Below are positions 49,673 to 50,507 of a stretch of 50,507 bases of DNA, in pieces. Every line of letters begins with the position of its first letter. The first letter of the stretch is position 1. The stretch is taken from contig VBHA01000074.1 in assembly GCA_005889495.1 (NCBI GenBank), forward strand, positions 1-50,507, written 5' to 3'. This DNA comes from Chloroflexota bacterium (GTDB lineage Bacteria > Chloroflexota > Dormibacteria > Dormibacterales > Dormibacteraceae). The notes under the pieces were generated by a model. It was not told the origin of the DNA. It did not search any database and saw only the letters and a program-made list of their open reading frames with translations. The position numbers were made by a program, and so were the translations under genes.

Positions 49673-50507
49673 TCACGACATCCAGTCGCGCAGCCGCTTG
49701 CGGTCCAGCGAGTCCCAGACCTTCGGCCACTGGGCGCGCGCCTGGCCGGCCGCGATTCCCTCCAGCGCGATCAGCTCGCCGGCCACGAACGCGCGCCGCC
49801 CGCTGACCTTTGCGGCCCGAAGCCAGGCCTGCGCCGTGACGCTGTCCTGGTGCTCGCCGAGCACCGTCTGCAGCCTGGCCGCGGCGCGGCCGAACGCGGT
49901 GGCGTCCGCTCCCGCGACCGGCGCCACGGCCTCGGCCGCGTATCGCGCTCGCTTGGCGAGGATGCGGATTCGGTGGAGCTCGGGGTCGGTGGGCGATTCC
50001 GGCAGCTGGCGCACGGCGGAACGAAGGCGCCGCCACGGCGTCGTCGCGAGCGCGGGCAACAGCCCGCTCGCCGGCTGGTCCGCGTCGGGAAGCGTGACCG
50101 GATTGTGCGCGCCGGTCACCAGCCGCTCCAGCAGCTCGATGTAGCGGTCGGAATCCAGGTCCTCGCCGAGCTTGTGGCGCAGGGCGTCGATCTCGACCTC
50201 GAGCAGGTGCAGGAGCGCGGCCGCCGACCGCGTGTCGCTTGCCGGCAGCGACCTGGACCTCTCGCGCAACCTCTCCAGCAGCACTTCGCGGTCGCGCACA
50301 GCACCCAGGCTGAGCGCGAGCCAGCCCAGCTCGGAGCGCAGCGGCTCGGTCCACTCGGGGTCGAGGAGGGGACCGAACGTGCGCAGGTTGGAGCGGAGCT
50401 TGCGCGTCGCGACTCGCGCCTGGTGCACCGCCTCGGGGTCGCGGCCGGTCCGGACGAGCGGGTCGTGATAGAGGAGGTTCGCGATCGATTCCGAAAGCGC
50501 GTTCTTG
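49673..50507 (-). CDS. CHAD-domain protein, 5' end outside the window
   Basis: The frame stays open to the right edge (KNALSESIANLLYHDPLVRTGRDPEAVHQARVATRKLRSNLRTF), so the ORF-track start at 50428 is internal. Conserved histidines and basic residues of the CHAD fold (AVHQARVATRKLRS, ELHRIRILAKRARYAAEA, LQTVLGEHQDSVTAQAWL) line up in two helical repeats. CHAD domains bind polyphosphate and often sit with CYTH triphosphatase domains, which could lie in the missing N-terminus. Coupled to the SixA-like phosphatase. Confidence 0.88.
   Translation of the reverse strand, partial: KNALSESIANLLYHDPLVRTGRDPEAVHQARVATRKLRSNLRTFGPLLDPEWTEPLRSELGWLALSLGAVRDREVLLERLRERSRSLPASDTRSAAALLHLLEVEIDALRHKLGEDLDSDRYIELLERLVTGAHNPVTLPDADQPASGLLPALATTPWRRLRSAVRQLPESPTDPELHRIRILAKRARYAAEAVAPVAGADATAFGRAAARLQTVLGEHQDSVTAQAWLRAAKVSGRRAFVAGELIALEGIAAGQARAQWPKVWDSLDRKRLRDWMS

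Overview
ORGANISM. The window is GC-rich, gene-dense DNA from a free-living, probably soil, bacterium. Several things point to a high-GC Gram-positive-like lineage such as Actinobacteria, Chloroflexota or Candidatus Dormibacterota. The three tRNA genes do not encode CCA. Two proteins belong to the F420/deazaflavin-dependent nitroreductase family. An LCP cell-wall ligase and lipobox lipoproteins are present. Many genes begin with GTG, TTG or even CTG directly behind a TANNNT-like -10 box (leaderless transcription). Dormibacterota or Chloroflexota is my best guess, but no marker gene settles it. No phage, IS element or CRISPR array was seen. LAYOUT. 0-1.2 kb: end of a secreted beta-propeller-like gene. 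1.2-7.7 kb: a detoxification-like block with two MarR regulators, a quinone-oxidoreductase-type MDR protein, an alpha/beta hydrolase, an erythromycin-esterase homologue, a berberine-bridge-type flavoprotein and an SDR. 7.7-12.6 kb: tRNA-Tyr, an MFS carrier, a frameshifted LysM/CHAP hydrolase, and an SDR coupled to a frameshifted gamma-glutamyltransferase. 12.6-23.6 kb: envelope genes (TadE/TadG-like proteins, a response regulator / small secreted protein / histidine kinase operon, a GT51 glycosyltransferase, LCP plus a beta-propeller protein) and an NRAMP transporter with an MgtE-type CBS/PRC partner. 23.6-31.1 kb: a HEAT protein, a deazaflavin-dependent nitroreductase, two small paralogues, an EamA carrier, tRNA-Arg, an M32 carboxypeptidase, HMG-CoA lyase, a phosphoesterase and a lipoprotein. 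31.1-36.2 kb: an RnfD/NqrB-like membrane protein, a truncated globin with an AhpD-like gene that carries an in-frame TGA at the resolving-cysteine position (probable selenoprotein), a tiny zinc-ligand protein, an MFS efflux pump behind a leader peptide and a Shine-Dalgarno-masking hairpin, and tRNA-His. 36.3-38.6 kb: paaA-D-B-C phenylacetyl-CoA epoxidase operon with a split PaaD. 38.6-43.3 kb: membrane and redox accessory genes including fdhD. 43.3-49.0 kb: histidine degradation hutH-hutU-hutF-hutI. 49.2-50.5 kb: SixA-like phosphatase and a CHAD protein that runs off the edge. WORKING TOGETHER. Many neighbours overlap by 4 nt (GTGA, ATGA, TTGA), so translational coupling is common. The hut genes convert histidine via urocanate, imidazolone propionate and formiminoglutamate to formylglutamate; the last deformylase is not in the window. 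The paa genes encode the oxygenase of aerobic phenylacetate breakdown without its PaaE reductase. QUALITY. Five genes between 9 and 21 kb are broken by small indels or lost segments, one at a G homopolymer. Some of this may be consensus error in the assembly rather than biology.
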